Below the pieces are notes generated by a model. The model had not been told where the DNA came from. It made no database searches and was given only the letters and a program-made list of their open reading frames with translations. Shown piece by piece: positions 1-9,703 of a stretch of 37,490 nt of DNA. The position numbers and the translations under genes are program-made. Each line of letters starts with the position of its first letter. The first letter of the stretch is position 1. This DNA comes from Undibacterium sp. GTDB lineage: Bacteria; Pseudomonadota; Gammaproteobacteria; Burkholderiales; Burkholderiaceae_D. The stretch is taken from the NCBI GenBank assembly GCA_025359635.1, contig JANYFV010000352.1, positions 1 to 37,490 of the forward strand, written 5' to 3'.

Positions 1-310
1 CTTCATCCAGCGGCACATAAGCATGACCATAACGACGGATACCTTTTTTATCCCCCATTGCGATGGCAAAAGCCTGCCCCAAGGTAATGCCAACATCTTC
101 CACTGTGTGATGCGCATCAATGTGGAGATCGCCCTTCGCTTCTATCTCCAGATCGATCAAACCATGACGGGCGATTTGGTCTAGCATATGATCCAGAAAT
201 GGCACGCCGGTATTGAGTTTTTGCTTGCCGGTGCCATCGAGATTGATGCTGACACTGATCTGGGTTTCGTTGGTATTGCGTGTGACTTGCGCGGTACGTT
301 GGGCTTGCAT
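1..310 (-). CDS. hisB: Imidazoleglycerol-phosphate dehydratase, N-terminal part (cut by window edge)
   Basis: This gene is absent from the ORF track because it runs off the left edge. Reading the minus strand from the ATG at 310 gives [17 protein letters not shown], followed by [36 protein letters not shown] and [11 protein letters not shown]. These are the signature segments of imidazoleglycerol-phosphate dehydratase, the sixth step of histidine synthesis; the HHTVED stretch supplies Mn-binding histidines in this family. About 103 codons are visible and the C-terminal half lies outside. It follows hisC by 34 bases on the same strand, which fits a his operon. It looks like the monofunctional enzyme, since no HisB-N phosphatase domain precedes it. 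Confidence 0.95.
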   Translation of the reverse strand, partial: MQAQRTAQVTRNTNETQISVSINLDGTGKQKLNTGVPFLDHMLDQIARHGLIDLEIEAKGDLHIDAHHTVEDVGITLGQAFAIAMGDKKGIRRYGHAYVPLDE

Positions 311-344
311 GATATTTGGCTTTGCTTCAGCGTTGGTATAAAAA

Positions 345-1415
345 TTACAAAGATGCTTTAAGAGCATCAAGAAAGAGGTCATTTTCGGCTGGAGTACTGA
401 CTGTAATGCGCAGACAATTCTCTAGCAAAGCATGCATTTTACCTACATTTTTGACTAATATTTTTTGTTTCAGCAAATTAGCGAACACTTGTTCGGCTTG
501 CGGCACCCGAATCAGCAGGAAATTTGCCGCAGAAGGGAAAACTTCTACACCCTTCAATTGTTGCAAAGCAGCCGCCAGCAAAGTTCTTTGCTCACGCAAT
601 AGTGCGGCTTGCGCATCCAATACAGCTACATGCTGCAACATGAATTCTGCCGCAGCTTCCGTCAATACATTGATATTGTATGGCGGCCGGACTTTTTCAA
701 ATTCGTTTAATAGCGCCTGACTGCCCGACATATACCCAAGGCGAATACCAGCCAAACCTAACTTGGAGACTGTGCGCATCACGATGAGATTATCAAACTC
801 AGCCAGGCGTGACATGAAACTGCTTAGTGCAAAGGGCTGATACGCTTCGTCGACAATCACCACGCCGCTGTCGCCAACTGCACGCAAGATATCTTCGATA
901 TCCGCGACTTCAAACAGGGTTCCGGTAGGATTATTTGGATACGCCAGATAGGTGATCGCAGGCCTATGCTCATGGATGGCAGCGAGCATCGCGGGCTTAT
1001 CCAGCGTCAGATCGGCACGCAATGGCACACCGACAAATTTCAAGCCGGCCAGACGTGCCGACATCGCATACATGACAAATCCCGGCACTGGCGCCAGCAC
1101 GCTCGCACCAGGTTTGGCACAGGCGACTGAGACCATGGAGATTAACTCATCAGAACCATTACCCAATACCACATCATAATTTACTGGTATGCCGAATTCT
1201 TTTTTGATCGCGTTTTTCAATGCCGAATAACTCGGCACCGGATAGCGATTCAAGTCAACTTGTGCCAAGCGTTCAGCGAGTGCGCTTTGCAGTGCTGCCG
1301 ATAAAGTGTAGGGATTTTCCATCGCATCGAGTTTTACAAAACCGGATGAATCTGCCACGTGATAGGCAGATAAATCACGGATTTCGGTGCGTATGATATT
1401 TTCGATTAACGACAT
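345..1415 (-). CDS. hisC: Histidinol-phosphate aminotransferase
   Basis: A 356-residue fold-type I PLP aminotransferase that converts imidazole-acetol phosphate and glutamate to histidinol phosphate. Visible marks are the N-terminal [17 protein letters not shown], the AYPNNPTG substrate/PLP segment, VDEAYQPF, and [16 protein letters not shown], which holds the Schiff-base lysine. Length is normal for HisC. It lies 16 bases after the DNA methyltransferase gene and 34 bases before hisB, all on the minus strand, which argues for HisC rather than another aminotransferase of the family. No strong Shine-Dalgarno is visible before the ATG, so translation may depend on the upstream gene. Confidence 0.95.
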   Translation of the reverse strand: MSLIENIIRTEIRDLSAYHVADSSGFVKLDAMENPYTLSAALQSALAERLAQVDLNRYPVPSYSALKNAIKKEFGIPVNYDVVLGNGSDELISMVSVACAKPGASVLAPVPGFVMYAMSARLAGLKFVGVPLRADLTLDKPAMLAAIHEHRPAITYLAYPNNPTGTLFEVADIEDILRAVGDSGVVIVDEAYQPFALSSFMSRLAEFDNLIVMRTVSKLGLAGIRLGYMSGSQALLNEFEKVRPPYNINVLTEAAAEFMLQHVAVLDAQAALLREQRTLLAAALQQLKGVEVFPSAANFLLIRVPQAEQVFANLLKQKILVKNVGKMHALLENCLRITVSTPAENDLFLDALKASL

Positions 1416-1431
1416 GAGGGGTTCAATTCAA

Positions 1432-2367
1432 TTAAAAAATTAAGACCTTTTGCAAAGAGTCGGATGGTGCGTCGCTGGTCGCTGTTGGCGCAATTTTTGT
1501 TGCCGCTTTCTGTGAAATCTTTGCGCTTCGCTGACCTTTCTTTCCACTTTTTACGTTCGGAATTTTTTCCCGTACTGGCTCGGTCGGCAAATTACTTTGT
1601 ACTGACAATTGCGCTTCAGAAGACGCCAATCGTTCTTGAATGATCTGGCAGTATTCCGGATTCAATTCAAAGCCGACAAAATGTCGCCCGCAACGTTTAG
1701 CGGCAATCGCGGTAGTGCCGCTACCCATGAACAAATCTAGCACGACACCGCCAGGTGGGCAGGAGGCACGCACCATGCGTTCAATAATCTCTAAAGGTTT
1801 TTGGGTAGGATGATCGGCCCGTTCCGGATCTTCTTTGTGCAGACGCGACACGCTCCATACGTCTTTCGGGTTGTAGCCCAGTTCTAGCCATTTGGCGCCG
1901 ACAAAAATCGAACGTGAACGGGCTTTTTTGGTTTCGGCATCATACGGAATGCGCACGGCATCCAGATCAAAATAATAGCCTTTGTCCTTGGCAAAAAAAC
2001 CTATGGTGTCATGCACAGATGTAAAACTTCGGACACTGCCGCCCATCGACGGCACCCGCCTATCCCAGATAATTTCATTGAGCATCGTCATGCGTTGTTT
2101 CAGCATCACGAAGATTTCTGGCGAGTAGCGCCAGGTCAGGAATATGTATAAAGAACCGGCCGGCTTTAACTTAGGCAAGGCCGCAGCTATCCAGCGCTCG
2201 GTCCAGGCCAGGTAATCATTTGACGCCTGCTTATCGGAATCATTGCCGTAATCCTTGCCCAAACCATACGGCGGATCAGTCAAGATCAAATCGATACTTC
2301 CGTTTGGGATGCGCTCCAGACCGGCTAAAGCATCTTCATTGAAGATCTGATCGATGTAGCTATTCAT
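1432..2367 (-). CDS. Orphan beta-class adenine-type DNA methyltransferase inside the his operon
   Basis: A 311-residue SAM-dependent DNA methyltransferase. Motif IV ([11 protein letters not shown], about residues 26-36) comes first, then a target-recognition segment with HDTIGFFAK. Motif X ([10 protein letters not shown]) and motif I ([14 protein letters not shown]) follow. This IV-TRD-X-I order defines the beta class (CcrM, HinfI, YhdJ types). DPPY rather than SPPY points to N6-adenine, but the recognition site cannot be read from sequence. The last roughly 55 residues are a Lys/Ser/Ala-rich tail without recognisable motifs. The start overlaps the end of hisD by 8 bases and hisC begins 16 bases downstream, so it is embedded in the his operon. 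No restriction nuclease is nearby, so it is probably solitary and regulatory or protective. Confidence 0.9.
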   Translation of the reverse strand: MNSYIDQIFNEDALAGLERIPNGSIDLILTDPPYGLGKDYGNDSDKQASNDYLAWTERWIAAALPKLKPAGSLYIFLTWRYSPEIFVMLKQRMTMLNEIIWDRRVPSMGGSVRSFTSVHDTIGFFAKDKGYYFDLDAVRIPYDAETKKARSRSIFVGAKWLELGYNPKDVWSVSRLHKEDPERADHPTQKPLEIIERMVRASCPPGGVVLDLFMGSGTTAIAAKRCGRHFVGFELNPEYCQIIQERLASSEAQLSVQSNLPTEPVREKIPNVKSGKKGQRSAKISQKAATKIAPTATSDAPSDSLQKVLIF

Positions 2368-3709
2368 TGCATATTTCAGGTGATAATTTCAAACGATATT
2401 CAGCGCTACGGGCATGCGCCTGCAGGCCTTCGCCATAGGCTAATTCGGCAGCGACTTTACCGAGGCTTTGCGCGCCCTGCTGGCTGACATGGATCATCGA
2501 AGAGCGTTTTTGAAAATCATAGACGCCGAGCGGTGACGAAAAGCGTGCCGTGCGCGAAGTTGGCAACACGTGATTAGGTCCGGCACAATAATCACCCAGC
2601 GCTTCCGAGGAATATCGGCCAAGAAACATGGCGCCGGCATGGCGAATTTGGTCCGCCCATTGTTGCGGATTTTCAGCGGAAATTTCCAGATGCTCGGCCG
2701 CGATATTATTCGCGATATCACAGGCTTCCTGCATATCGCGCACCTTGATTAAAGCACCTCGATTGGCCAAAGAAGTGCGAATAATTTCCTGACGTGGCAT
2801 GGCCTCGATTAACTTGGCAATACTGGCACTGACCGCATCCAGATAGGCGGCATCCGGGCACAGTAAGATCGATTGCGCGAGCTCGTCATGTTCAGCCTGG
2901 GAAAACAAATCCATCGCGACCCAATCAGGGTCAGTGGTGCCATCGCAGATCACCAGAATTTCAGACGGGCCGGCGATCATGTCGATGCCCACCGTGCCAA
3001 ACACCCGGCGCTTGGCGGCCGCGACATAGGCGTTACCCGGCCCGACAATTTTATCCACTTGCGGTATCGTCTGAGTACCATAGGCCAAAGCACCAACCGC
3101 CTGCGCACCACCTACAGTGAACACACGATCCACACCGGCGATAGCCGCGGCCGCAAGTACCAGAGAATTTTTTACGCCATCCGGTGTCGGCACTACCATG
3201 ATGATTTCTTTGACGCCTGCCACTTTGGCCGGTATCGCATTCATCAATACCGAAGATGGGTAAGCCGCTTTACCACCAGGCACATAGATGCCAACGCGAT
3301 CGAGCGGGGTGACTTTTTGCCCGAGCACTGTACCGTCTGCCTCGGCGTAAGAGAATCCAGCCGAACCACATTCTGTTTTCTGAATTTCATGGTAGCTACG
3401 TACCCGCTGCGCTGCAGTTTCCAGCGCACTACGGCGTTCAGGTGACAGAGAAATTAATGCCGCATGCAGCTCTGCCTGCGGGATCTCCAATTCAGCAATA
3501 CTGTGCGCTGTCAGCCGATCAAAACGATTCGTAGTCTCGAGCACGGCGGCATCACCGCGCTTTTTCACGTCCAGCAAAATTTGCGCAACGACACGGTCAA
3601 TCGCCTCATCTTCATTCGCTTCAAATGCCAATAAGCTCGCCAGCTTTTCAGAAAAATCTGCCTGACTTGAATCGAGCCTAGCGATCAATGATGGAGTGAT
3701 TTGCGACAT
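2360..3709 (-). CDS. hisD: Histidinol dehydrogenase
   Basis: A 449-residue NAD-dependent enzyme that oxidises histidinol to histidine in two steps. Recognisable parts are [18 protein letters not shown], the [13 protein letters not shown] segment, [23 protein letters not shown], the zinc/catalytic QAEHDE segment and the late GPNHVLPT motif with its conserved histidine. Length agrees with bacterial HisD. It lies 71 bases after hisG and its 3' end overlaps the DNA methyltransferase start by 8 bases, suggesting translational coupling. The his genes here run G-D-(methyltransferase)-C-B. Confidence 0.97.
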   Translation of the reverse strand: MSQITPSLIARLDSSQADFSEKLASLLAFEANEDEAIDRVVAQILLDVKKRGDAAVLETTNRFDRLTAHSIAELEIPQAELHAALISLSPERRSALETAAQRVRSYHEIQKTECGSAGFSYAEADGTVLGQKVTPLDRVGIYVPGGKAAYPSSVLMNAIPAKVAGVKEIIMVVPTPDGVKNSLVLAAAAIAGVDRVFTVGGAQAVGALAYGTQTIPQVDKIVGPGNAYVAAAKRRVFGTVGIDMIAGPSEILVICDGTTDPDWVAMDLFSQAEHDELAQSILLCPDAAYLDAVSASIAKLIEAMPRQEIIRTSLANRGALIKVRDMQEACDIANNIAAEHLEISAENPQQWADQIRHAGAMFLGRYSSEALGDYCAGPNHVLPTSRTARFSSPLGVYDFQKRSSMIHVSQQGAQSLGKVAAELAYGEGLQAHARSAEYRLKLSPEICNE

Positions 3710-3780
3710 AATGAATACTTTCGAGAAACGCCGTACTTACCGTTCAAACTACACTAAAACTATCAGCCAAATAAATTAAG

Positions 3781-4440
3781 TCAGCTTGGATGGAGCGCTT
3801 TAGAAGCGCGGTCAAAGGCCTCAAGTATCGGTTGCAAACGTTCACGTTTCATTTTCAAGGCAGCCTGATTTACCACCATGCGCGAAGAAATATCCATGAT
3901 GTGTTCGACTTCAACCAGGTTATTTGCGCGCAAGGTGTTGCCTGTGCTGACCAGATCAACTATCGCGTCTGACAAACCAACTAGCGGAGCGAGCTCCATC
4001 GAGCCGTACAATTTAATCAAATCCACGTGCACGCCTTTGTTAGCGAAATGCTGGCGCGCGATCTCAGTGTATTTGGTGGCAACGCGCAAACGAGCACCAT
4101 GGCGCACCGCGGTGGCATAATCAAAACCGACCGAGACGGCTACCGACATTCTGCAGTTGGCGATATTGAGGTCGATAGGCTGGTACAAGCCCTCCCCGCC
4201 ATGCTCTTGCAACACGTCTTTACCGGCAACGCCAAAATCGGCCGCGCCATATTGCACGTAAGTTGGCACATCTGATGCGCGCACAATAATCACCCGCACG
4301 GCAGGATCGTTGGTCGCCAAAATCAATTTACGTGAAGTTTCAGGATCTTCAGTGACGCGGATCCCTGCAGCTTCAAGTAGCGGCAAAGTCTCTTCAAAGA
4401 TGCGGCCTTTGGATAAGGCCAGGGTCAGTTGTTGGTTCAT
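3781..4440 (-). CDS. hisG: ATP phosphoribosyltransferase catalytic subunit, short form
   Basis: A 219-residue protein that catalyses the first committed step of histidine synthesis (ATP + PRPP). It begins [18 protein letters not shown] and carries [16 protein letters not shown] and [14 protein letters not shown], the PRPP-binding region. It stops at about 220 residues and lacks the C-terminal ACT-like regulatory domain of long HisG. Short HisG enzymes need the HisRS-like subunit HisZ for activity and histidine feedback; hisZ is not in this window. It follows murA by 10 bases, so it is probably co-transcribed with the murA/bolA block. Confidence 0.96.
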   Translation of the reverse strand: MNQQLTLALSKGRIFEETLPLLEAAGIRVTEDPETSRKLILATNDPAVRVIIVRASDVPTYVQYGAADFGVAGKDVLQEHGGEGLYQPIDLNIANCRMSVAVSVGFDYATAVRHGARLRVATKYTEIARQHFANKGVHVDLIKLYGSMELAPLVGLSDAIVDLVSTGNTLRANNLVEVEHIMDISSRMVVNQAALKMKRERLQPILEAFDRASKALHPS

Positions 4441-4450
4441 ATCGTGTGTT

Positions 4451-5701
4451 TTATTTTACTCGTTGTATGTGGGCGCCAACGCCAGACAATTTCACTTCCA
4501 TTTTGTCGTAACCGCGATCCAGATGATAAATCCTGTCGATCAGGGTCTCGCCCTCTGCTGCCAGACCTGCGATCACCAAAGAGGCGGAAGCCCGTAAATC
4601 AGTTGCCATCACCGGTGCACCAACCAATTTATCTACCCCGGTAACAATCGCGGTATGGCCGTCAATTTCAATGTGCGCACCAAGACGATTCATCTCTTGC
4701 ACGTGCATGTAGCGGTTTTCAAAAATCGTTTCCGTGACCCGGCTGACACCATGGGCGATGCAATCGAGCGCCATGGATTGCGCTTGCATATCGGTAGGGA
4801 AGCCCGGGTATTCCGTAGTACGGAAACTCACGGCCTTAGGACGCGTGCCCATTTGCGCCCTGATCCAATCAGGGCCGCTGGTGATAATCACACCGGCTTC
4901 GCGCAATTTATCCATCGCCACGTCGAGAATATCGCTACGGGTATTTTTTAAAGTAATGTCACCACCTGCCGCTGCCACGGCACACAAAAAAGTCGCAGTC
5001 TCGATACGGTCTGCCACGACGGTGTGGGATGCCCCATGTAAACGATCGACACCTTGAATGACTAAACGATCGGTGCCAACGCCTTCAATTTTTGCACCCA
5101 TAGAAACTAATAGATGCGCAAGATCAGTGACTTCTGGTTCGCGCGCCGCGTTTTCTAAAATGGTTTCGCCGTCAGCCAGTGCCGCGGCCATCAAGAAATT
5201 TTCAGTCCCTGTCACGGTGATCATGTCGGTGACGATTTTTGCGCCTTTCAGGCGCTTGGCTTTGGCGTGAATATAACCAGCCTCAATATTGATTTCGGCC
5301 CCCATCGCTTGCAGACCTTTGATATGCTGATCAACTGGCCGTGAACCAATGGCGCAACCGCCAGGCAAAGACACTTTTGCTTCGCCAAAACGAGCCAACA
5401 ATGGGCCGAGTACCAGAATAGACGCACGCATGGTTTTCACCATATCGTAAGGCGCTTCCCAGTTATTGACTCCAGCACCGTTGAGGGTCACGATGCCGTC
5501 TTCTTGCGTCACCGCCAGGCCCATTTGACGCAACAACTTCAGCATCGTCGAGACATCTTGCAAGGACGGCACATTGCTCAGAACCAGATCATCGGCAGTC
5601 AACAAGCCCGCACATAAAATCGGTAAGGCCGCGTTTTTTGCGCCAGAAATCATCACATCGCCATTCAGGCGATAACCTCCGGTAATCAGTAACTTATCCA
5701 T
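4451..5701 (-). CDS. murA: UDP-N-acetylglucosamine 1-carboxyvinyltransferase
   Basis: A 416-residue cytoplasmic enzyme that transfers enolpyruvate from PEP to UDP-GlcNAc, the first committed step of peptidoglycan precursor synthesis and the fosfomycin target. The N-terminal [11 protein letters not shown] has the conserved Lys22-Asn23 pair. The loop [15 protein letters not shown] carries the catalytic Cys116, so the enzyme is of the fosfomycin-sensitive Cys type rather than the Asp variant. Length is standard. It starts 2 bases after the BolA gene ends and precedes hisG by 10 bases. The bolA-murA-hisG order is common in proteobacteria and supports the call. Confidence 0.98.
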   Translation of the reverse strand: MDKLLITGGYRLNGDVMISGAKNAALPILCAGLLTADDLVLSNVPSLQDVSTMLKLLRQMGLAVTQEDGIVTLNGAGVNNWEAPYDMVKTMRASILVLGPLLARFGEAKVSLPGGCAIGSRPVDQHIKGLQAMGAEINIEAGYIHAKAKRLKGAKIVTDMITVTGTENFLMAAALADGETILENAAREPEVTDLAHLLVSMGAKIEGVGTDRLVIQGVDRLHGASHTVVADRIETATFLCAVAAAGGDITLKNTRSDILDVAMDKLREAGVIITSGPDWIRAQMGTRPKAVSFRTTEYPGFPTDMQAQSMALDCIAHGVSRVTETIFENRYMHVQEMNRLGAHIEIDGHTAIVTGVDKLVGAPVMATDLRASASLVIAGLAAEGETLIDRIYHLDRGYDKMEVKLSGVGAHIQRVK

Positions 5702-5703
5702 GC

Positions 5704-5949
5704 TTATTTTCCTGCCTGCAGAAATTCTTCGGGAGTATGCGTCTTCATCGACAGCGCGTGAATTTCTTCGCGCATGCGGTCGCCCAAGGCAGCGTAGACA
5801 ATTTGGTGGCGCTGTATCAAGCGCTTGCCGACAAATGCGGACGAGACAATCACCGCAGTGAAATGCTGGCCATCACCTTCGACTTCGAGGTGACTGCATT
5901 CCAGGCCGGCAGCGATATATTCTTTGATTTGTTCAGGAGTAGGAAACAC
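5704..5949 (-). CDS. BolA/IbaG-family protein
   Basis: A small BolA-like protein of 81 residues if started at the GTG at 5949. The track uses a TTG 10 codons upstream, but AAGAG sits shortly before the GTG, and starting at [16 protein letters not shown] matches the usual family N-terminus. The core [31 protein letters not shown] and [16 protein letters not shown] gives the alpha-beta fold with the conserved His of the C-terminal helix region. BolA/IbaG proteins partner with monothiol glutaredoxins around Fe-S clusters and are linked to cell-envelope and acid stress. Its place directly before murA is typical of IbaG (YrbA). Confidence 0.9.
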   Translation of the reverse strand: MFPTPEQIKEYIAAGLECSHLEVEGDGQHFTAVIVSSAFVGKRLIQRHQIVYAALGDRMREEIHALSMKTHTPEEFLQAGK

Positions 5950-6024
5950 GGTTTTTCTCTTAGTAATAATTTTGTTCAATGTCGAATGGTGCAGCGTCCG
6001 ACTTTAATTTTTTTATTCAATAAC

Positions 6025-6777
6025 TTAATGACGTAACTTATATCCGCGTTTCAACATCTGTATGGCGATCGTCGCCAGCAAAATAAAGAAAGAAAATGCA
6101 ACTGCGGCACTCGTCCACGGGCTCACATCAGACTGCGCAAAAAAGCCGTAACGGAAGCCATCTATCATGTAAAAGAAGGGATTAAAGCGCGACAAATTTT
6201 GCCAAAATGGCGGCAAGGAATGAATTGAGTAAAACACACCGGACAAAAATGTCGCCGGCATAATAAAGAAATTCTGGAAGGCTGCCAGTTGATCAAATTT
6301 TTCTGCCCAGATTCCGGCGATCAAACCCATGGTACCCAAAATGGCCGCGCCCAATAAGGCAAAAATGATGATCCAACCTGGTGCTGAAAAACTGAGGCTT
6401 GCCATCCAGGCGGTAACCACAAACACACCTGTACCAACCGCCAGACCACGCACTATCGCCGCCAGCACGTAGCCATTAAACAAATCCCAATGGCTTAAAG
6501 GGGTCAGCATGACAAACACCAGATTGCCGGTAATCTTAGATTGGATCAGCGATGAAGAGGCATTCGCAAAAGCGTTTTGCAAGATGCTCATCATCACCAG
6601 ACCTGGGATCAAAAATGCCGTGTATTTGACCCCTGAGACTTGCACATGCCCTTCCAGCACATGGCCAAATATCAGCAGATACAACATCGCCGTGACGATC
6701 GGTGCGGTGATAGTTTGGGTTGCCACTTTCCAGAAGCGCAAAACTTCCTTGTAAAACAGCGTTTGAAAGCCGGTCAT
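6025..6777 (-). CDS. ABC-2 type exporter membrane subunit
   Basis: A 250-residue integral membrane protein with about six hydrophobic segments, including TITAPIVTAMLYLLIFG near the N-terminus, LIPGLVMMSI, GTGVFVVTAWMASL, IIIFALLGAAILGTMGLIAG and the C-terminal AFSFFILLATIAIQML. The pattern fits ABC-2 permeases of the YadH/NodJ group, including the FYSIHSLPPFWQNLSRFNPFFYMIDG periplasmic stretch. Its start overlaps the ATPase gene by 4 bases (ATGA), so both are made together. The substrate is not evident. In Burkholderiales this pair commonly lies between mla and murA genes, so an envelope role is plausible inference. Confidence 0.92.
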   Translation of the reverse strand: MTGFQTLFYKEVLRFWKVATQTITAPIVTAMLYLLIFGHVLEGHVQVSGVKYTAFLIPGLVMMSILQNAFANASSSLIQSKITGNLVFVMLTPLSHWDLFNGYVLAAIVRGLAVGTGVFVVTAWMASLSFSAPGWIIIFALLGAAILGTMGLIAGIWAEKFDQLAAFQNFFIMPATFLSGVFYSIHSLPPFWQNLSRFNPFFYMIDGFRYGFFAQSDVSPWTSAAVAFSFFILLATIAIQMLKRGYKLRH

Positions 6778-7685
6778 TGTTGATCTCCCATGATTTGCAG
6801 GAAGACGTCTTCCAGATCAGCCTGTTGCAGTTGCAGATCTTCCATCACGCAACCGGCAGTTCTTAGACTGGCGAGTATCGGTTCAACCTCAGCGTAATCG
6901 GTGACGCGTAACAGATATTGTTTATCGACTACCGACCCTTCGTGCGAAATAAGCAAAGGCGCCAAGTTCGCGGGCAAGTCGCCTTGCGCCAAAGTAAACT
7001 TCATCTGTGATCCAGAAATTCTTTTGATCAGTGCCGACATGCTGTCTAGCGCCACCACCTTACCCGCCTTGAGCATGGCAACGCGGTTGCACAAAGCCTG
7101 CGCCTCTTCGAGGTAATGCGTAGTCAGGACCACGGTATGACCTTCTTTATTCAAACGCGCGATAAACTTCCAGAGTGTTTGACGCAATTCGACGTCGACG
7201 CCAGCGGTTGGCTCATCGAGCACGATCACTGGCGGTTTATGCACCAGTGCTTGCGCTACCAATACCCGGCGTTTCATTCCGCCAGACAAGGCACGCATAT
7301 TCACATCCGCTTTATTCGTTAGATCGAGGTTATCCATCACCTCGTCGATCCACTTATCGTTATTCTTTACGCCGAAATAACCTGACTGCATGCGCAAAGT
7401 CTCGCGCACTGTGAAGAAAGGATCAAACACTAATTCTTGCGGCACCACACCGATATTTTTTCGCGCAGCGCGATAGTCGGTAACGACATCGTGCCCCTGT
7501 ACCGTGACGCTGCCGGCATCGGCACGATTCAGGCCAGCGATGATGGAAATTAATGTAGTTTTACCAGCACCGTTTGGTCCCAGCAAGCCAAAAAATTCCC
7601 CCTCTTCAATCGACAAGGAGACACCACCCAGCGCCTTCAAGGACTGGTAGCTTTTTTCAATATTGGTAATTTGTATGGCGGCCAT
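6774..7685 (-). CDS. ABC-2 type exporter ATPase
   Basis: A 303-residue ABC ATPase. Walker A is GPNGAGKTTLIS (around residue 36), the signature is LSGGMKRRVLVAQAL, and Walker B is VIVLDEPTAGVD followed by the TTHYLEEAQ H-loop. The roughly 80 residues after the ATPase core (AQGDLPANLAPLL onward) form the C-terminal extension common in the YadG/NodI-type export ATPases. It overlaps the permease gene by 4 bases. A 16-base perfect palindrome lies about 32 bases upstream of the ATG in the 143-base gap after mlaB, so this pair may have its own control. Confidence 0.93.
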   Translation of the reverse strand: MAAIQITNIEKSYQSLKALGGVSLSIEEGEFFGLLGPNGAGKTTLISIIAGLNRADAGSVTVQGHDVVTDYRAARKNIGVVPQELVFDPFFTVRETLRMQSGYFGVKNNDKWIDEVMDNLDLTNKADVNMRALSGGMKRRVLVAQALVHKPPVIVLDEPTAGVDVELRQTLWKFIARLNKEGHTVVLTTHYLEEAQALCNRVAMLKAGKVVALDSMSALIKRISGSQMKFTLAQGDLPANLAPLLISHEGSVVDKQYLLRVTDYAEVEPILASLRTAGCVMEDLQLQQADLEDVFLQIMGDQQ

Positions 7686-7717
7686 CTGGCAACACGATTT
7701 GTGCGTAAAAGGTAGAG

Positions 7718-7733
7718 CGCCGCAGCTGCGGCG
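7718..7733. repeat. 16-base perfect palindrome upstream of the ABC exporter
   Basis: CGCCGCAGCTGCGGCG reads the same on both strands. It lies in the 143-base gap between mlaB and the exporter ATPase, close to the ATPase start. No T-tract follows on the minus strand, so it does not look like an intrinsic terminator. It could be an operator for a dimeric regulator or simply a structured mRNA leader. Confidence 0.4.
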
Positions 7734-7828
7734 AAAACCTTCGATTATAGGGGATTTTTTGGAACAGGATAGCCGCTTATCTGATTCTTCCTTAAGGATT
7801 AGCTAAGCGCCAATAGAAAACAGCAGGA

Positions 7829-8104
7829 TCAATGTCGCTCGGCGACTGTCGTGGTCAAGAGCTCGGAGAGGCCATACAGTTCTATCAGACTGCTGACATT
7901 TGCAGGTACGCTACGAAAAGTGATCACTTTACCCAAGCGTTTTGCCGCGCGTTGCCATTCCAACATAACTGCAACCGCGGATGAATCTACTACAGTAAGC
8001 GCAGACAGATCAAAATCTATCTGACCTTGTGCAATTGCAGCCAAACCAGCTTGCACTGAATTGACCGCATTTTGCAAACTTAGCTCTTGAGCCGGTTGAT
8101 ACAT
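7829..8104 (-). CDS. mlaB: STAS-domain protein of the Mla transporter (MlaB-like)
   Basis: A 91-residue STAS-domain protein. I start it at the ATG at 8104 (MYQPAQELSL) because GGAG precedes it by five bases; the track's GTG two codons earlier would sit on top of that ribosome site. The core FDLSALTVVDSSAVAVMLEW is the STAS segment with the conserved Asp-Ser pair, followed by ITFRSVPANVSSLIELYGL. In the Mla system MlaB binds the ATPase MlaF and stabilises the inner-membrane complex. It lies 11 bases after mlaC and ends the mla gene set. Confidence 0.87.
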   Translation of the reverse strand: MYQPAQELSLQNAVNSVQAGLAAIAQGQIDFDLSALTVVDSSAVAVMLEWQRAAKRLGKVITFRSVPANVSSLIELYGLSELLTTTVAERH

Positions 8105-8115
8105 GCACACTCCAA

Positions 8116-8757
8116 TTATTTCGCTGCAGTCTTGCTGGCGCTAGCCGTCGCAAGCTTTTTGTTTTTTTCAACCAGTATCTTGATCAAGCCATCGATGCCA
8201 GATTTAGTCACTTCAGCGGCAAAACTGCCTTTGTAAGTTTCCACCAACCAGGCACCAAGTACGTTGATATCGTATATTTTCCAGCCGGTCGCCGACTTTT
8301 CCAGACGATAACTCAATTGCAAGGGTTCGCCACGCGCTTGAATGACCTGGCTCTTCACTTCCACTTCGGTATCATCTGGCGCACCGCGAAATGGCTTGAA
8401 TTCCACTTTTTGGTCTTTAATCTGAGAAATCGCGCCCGAATAGGTATGCACCAACAGTGTGCGGAATTCGTTAATCAATTGTTTTTGCTGCTCTGGCGTA
8501 GCATCGCGCCAGTTTTTTCCTGCTGCCAATGAGGTCATGCGAGTAAAGTCGATATACGGCAAGACTTTGGCCTCAACCAATTCGAAGACCCGCTTTTGAT
8601 TGCCGGATTGAATATCCTTATCCGTCTTGGCGATATCAAGAATTTCCTGACTGAGGCGCTTAATTAGCTGATCAGGCGCTTCGTCCGCTGCAAAAGAACT
8701 GACAGCGAAACTTAAACTAGCGAGTACACACAAAAGAATTTTATTAAACAGTTTCAT
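8116..8757 (-). CDS. mlaC: Periplasmic phospholipid-binding protein MlaC (Ttg2D family)
   Basis: A 213-residue protein with a signal peptide (KLFNKILLCVLASLSFAVSSFAA, cleavage after about residue 24). The mature part matches MlaC/Ttg2D: a helical start (LIKRLSQEILDIAKTDK), VLPYIDFTRMTSLAAGKNWRDATPEQ, and the NTF2-like beta sheet ending in GWKIYDINVLGAWLVETYKGSFA. MlaC carries phospholipids between the outer-membrane MlaA-porin complex and the inner-membrane MlaFEDB complex. A Shine-Dalgarno-like GGGAAG precedes the ATG. It lies 127 bases after mlaA in the same direction. Confidence 0.94.
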   Translation of the reverse strand: MKLFNKILLCVLASLSFAVSSFAADEAPDQLIKRLSQEILDIAKTDKDIQSGNQKRVFELVEAKVLPYIDFTRMTSLAAGKNWRDATPEQQKQLINEFRTLLVHTYSGAISQIKDQKVEFKPFRGAPDDTEVEVKSQVIQARGEPLQLSYRLEKSATGWKIYDINVLGAWLVETYKGSFAAEVTKSGIDGLIKILVEKNKKLATASASKTAAK

Positions 8758-8884
8758 TTTTTAACTTCCCAATGACGCAACATGCGTCTATCAATAGTAA
8801 GTAACTAATCACTCAGAGGTACAAGTGGTTGACACTCAATTACAAATTCATTACGGATTCGTTGCAAATTGCATCAGCCCCGTA

Positions 8885-9703
8885 TCAATCTTCATCAGGA
8901 TTAACTTCTGCAGCACGGCGTTGCAAATAGGCGTCACGGATAAACACGTATTTATCCAGAGCCGCTTCTTCAATCAAACTACCCGCATCGAGAAACGAGG
9001 CGCGCTTATCCACCAAGCGGACAACCGATCCTACATTGCGGGTACTGACCGGAGTAGTATAGCTCCACAAATCCGCTTTGAAATCGAGTGGCGTAGCGAT
9101 CACATCGCGCAAGGTTGAGGCACCAAGCAATGGCAACACAACATACGGTCCCGACCGCATACCCCAAACTCCTAAAGTTTGGCCAAAATCTTCCCTGTGC
9201 TTTGGAATGCCACCTGCGGAAGCGATATCAATCAAACCGCCCAAACCAAAGGTAGAGTTTACCGCAACACGCATAAAGTCATTCACACCATCCGTGACCT
9301 TACCCTGTAGTAAATTATTCACCGCAGTCCAAACATCGCCGATATTGCCAAAAAAATTGCCAATTGCAGTCTGCACAAACGAAGGTACCACCGCCTGATA
9401 GGCTTGCGCGACCGGCTTTAACGCTATCTCATCGAGTTTTTCGTTGAAGCCGAACATGGCCCGGTTAAAGCCTTCAAGCGGATCACGGGGATTATTCCCT
9501 ATCCCAGTTTTCACACTAATCTTGTCTAAGGTTTTTACGGTACCAGTCTTAATCGTATCGATAGTCGCAGTGGCGCCAGTTTTTATGCTGCTTACCGTAG
9601 TGCAGGCACCAAGAGACATGCTCAAGACCAGAATGCTCATCAAGCGCATGATGTTTGATTGCCTACGTGGCAAGCTAAACTCATGTTGCATAGTCAATCT
9701 CAT
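8885..9703 (-). CDS. mlaA: Outer-membrane lipoprotein MlaA (VacJ family)
   Basis: A 272-residue VacJ-family lipoprotein. A hydrophobic leader ends in the lipobox LGAC (Cys34 from the first ATG), followed by the family core DPLEGFNRAMFGFNEKLDEI, VPSFVQTAIGNFFGNIGDVWTAVNNLLQGK, FGLGGLIDIASAGGIPKHREDFGQTLGVWG and GPYVVLPLLGASTLRD. MlaA takes mislocalised phospholipids out of the outer leaflet of the outer membrane. The first ATG overlaps the mlaD stop (ATGA), supporting coupling, but starting at residue 5 or 19 would give a more usual signal peptide. In E. coli mlaA is unlinked; here it sits inside the operon. Confidence 0.95.
   Translation of the reverse strand: MRLTMQHEFSLPRRQSNIMRLMSILVLSMSLGACTTVSSIKTGATATIDTIKTGTVKTLDKISVKTGIGNNPRDPLEGFNRAMFGFNEKLDEIALKPVAQAYQAVVPSFVQTAIGNFFGNIGDVWTAVNNLLQGKVTDGVNDFMRVAVNSTFGLGGLIDIASAGGIPKHREDFGQTLGVWGMRSGPYVVLPLLGASTLRDVIATPLDFKADLWSYTTPVSTRNVGSVVRLVDKRASFLDAGSLIEEAALDKYVFIRDAYLQRRAAEVNPDED

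Noticed and set aside
2873-3445. 190-residue plus-strand ORF
   Set aside because: It lies wholly inside hisD on the opposite strand, and its composition is that of a shadow frame with no recognisable domain or ribosome site.
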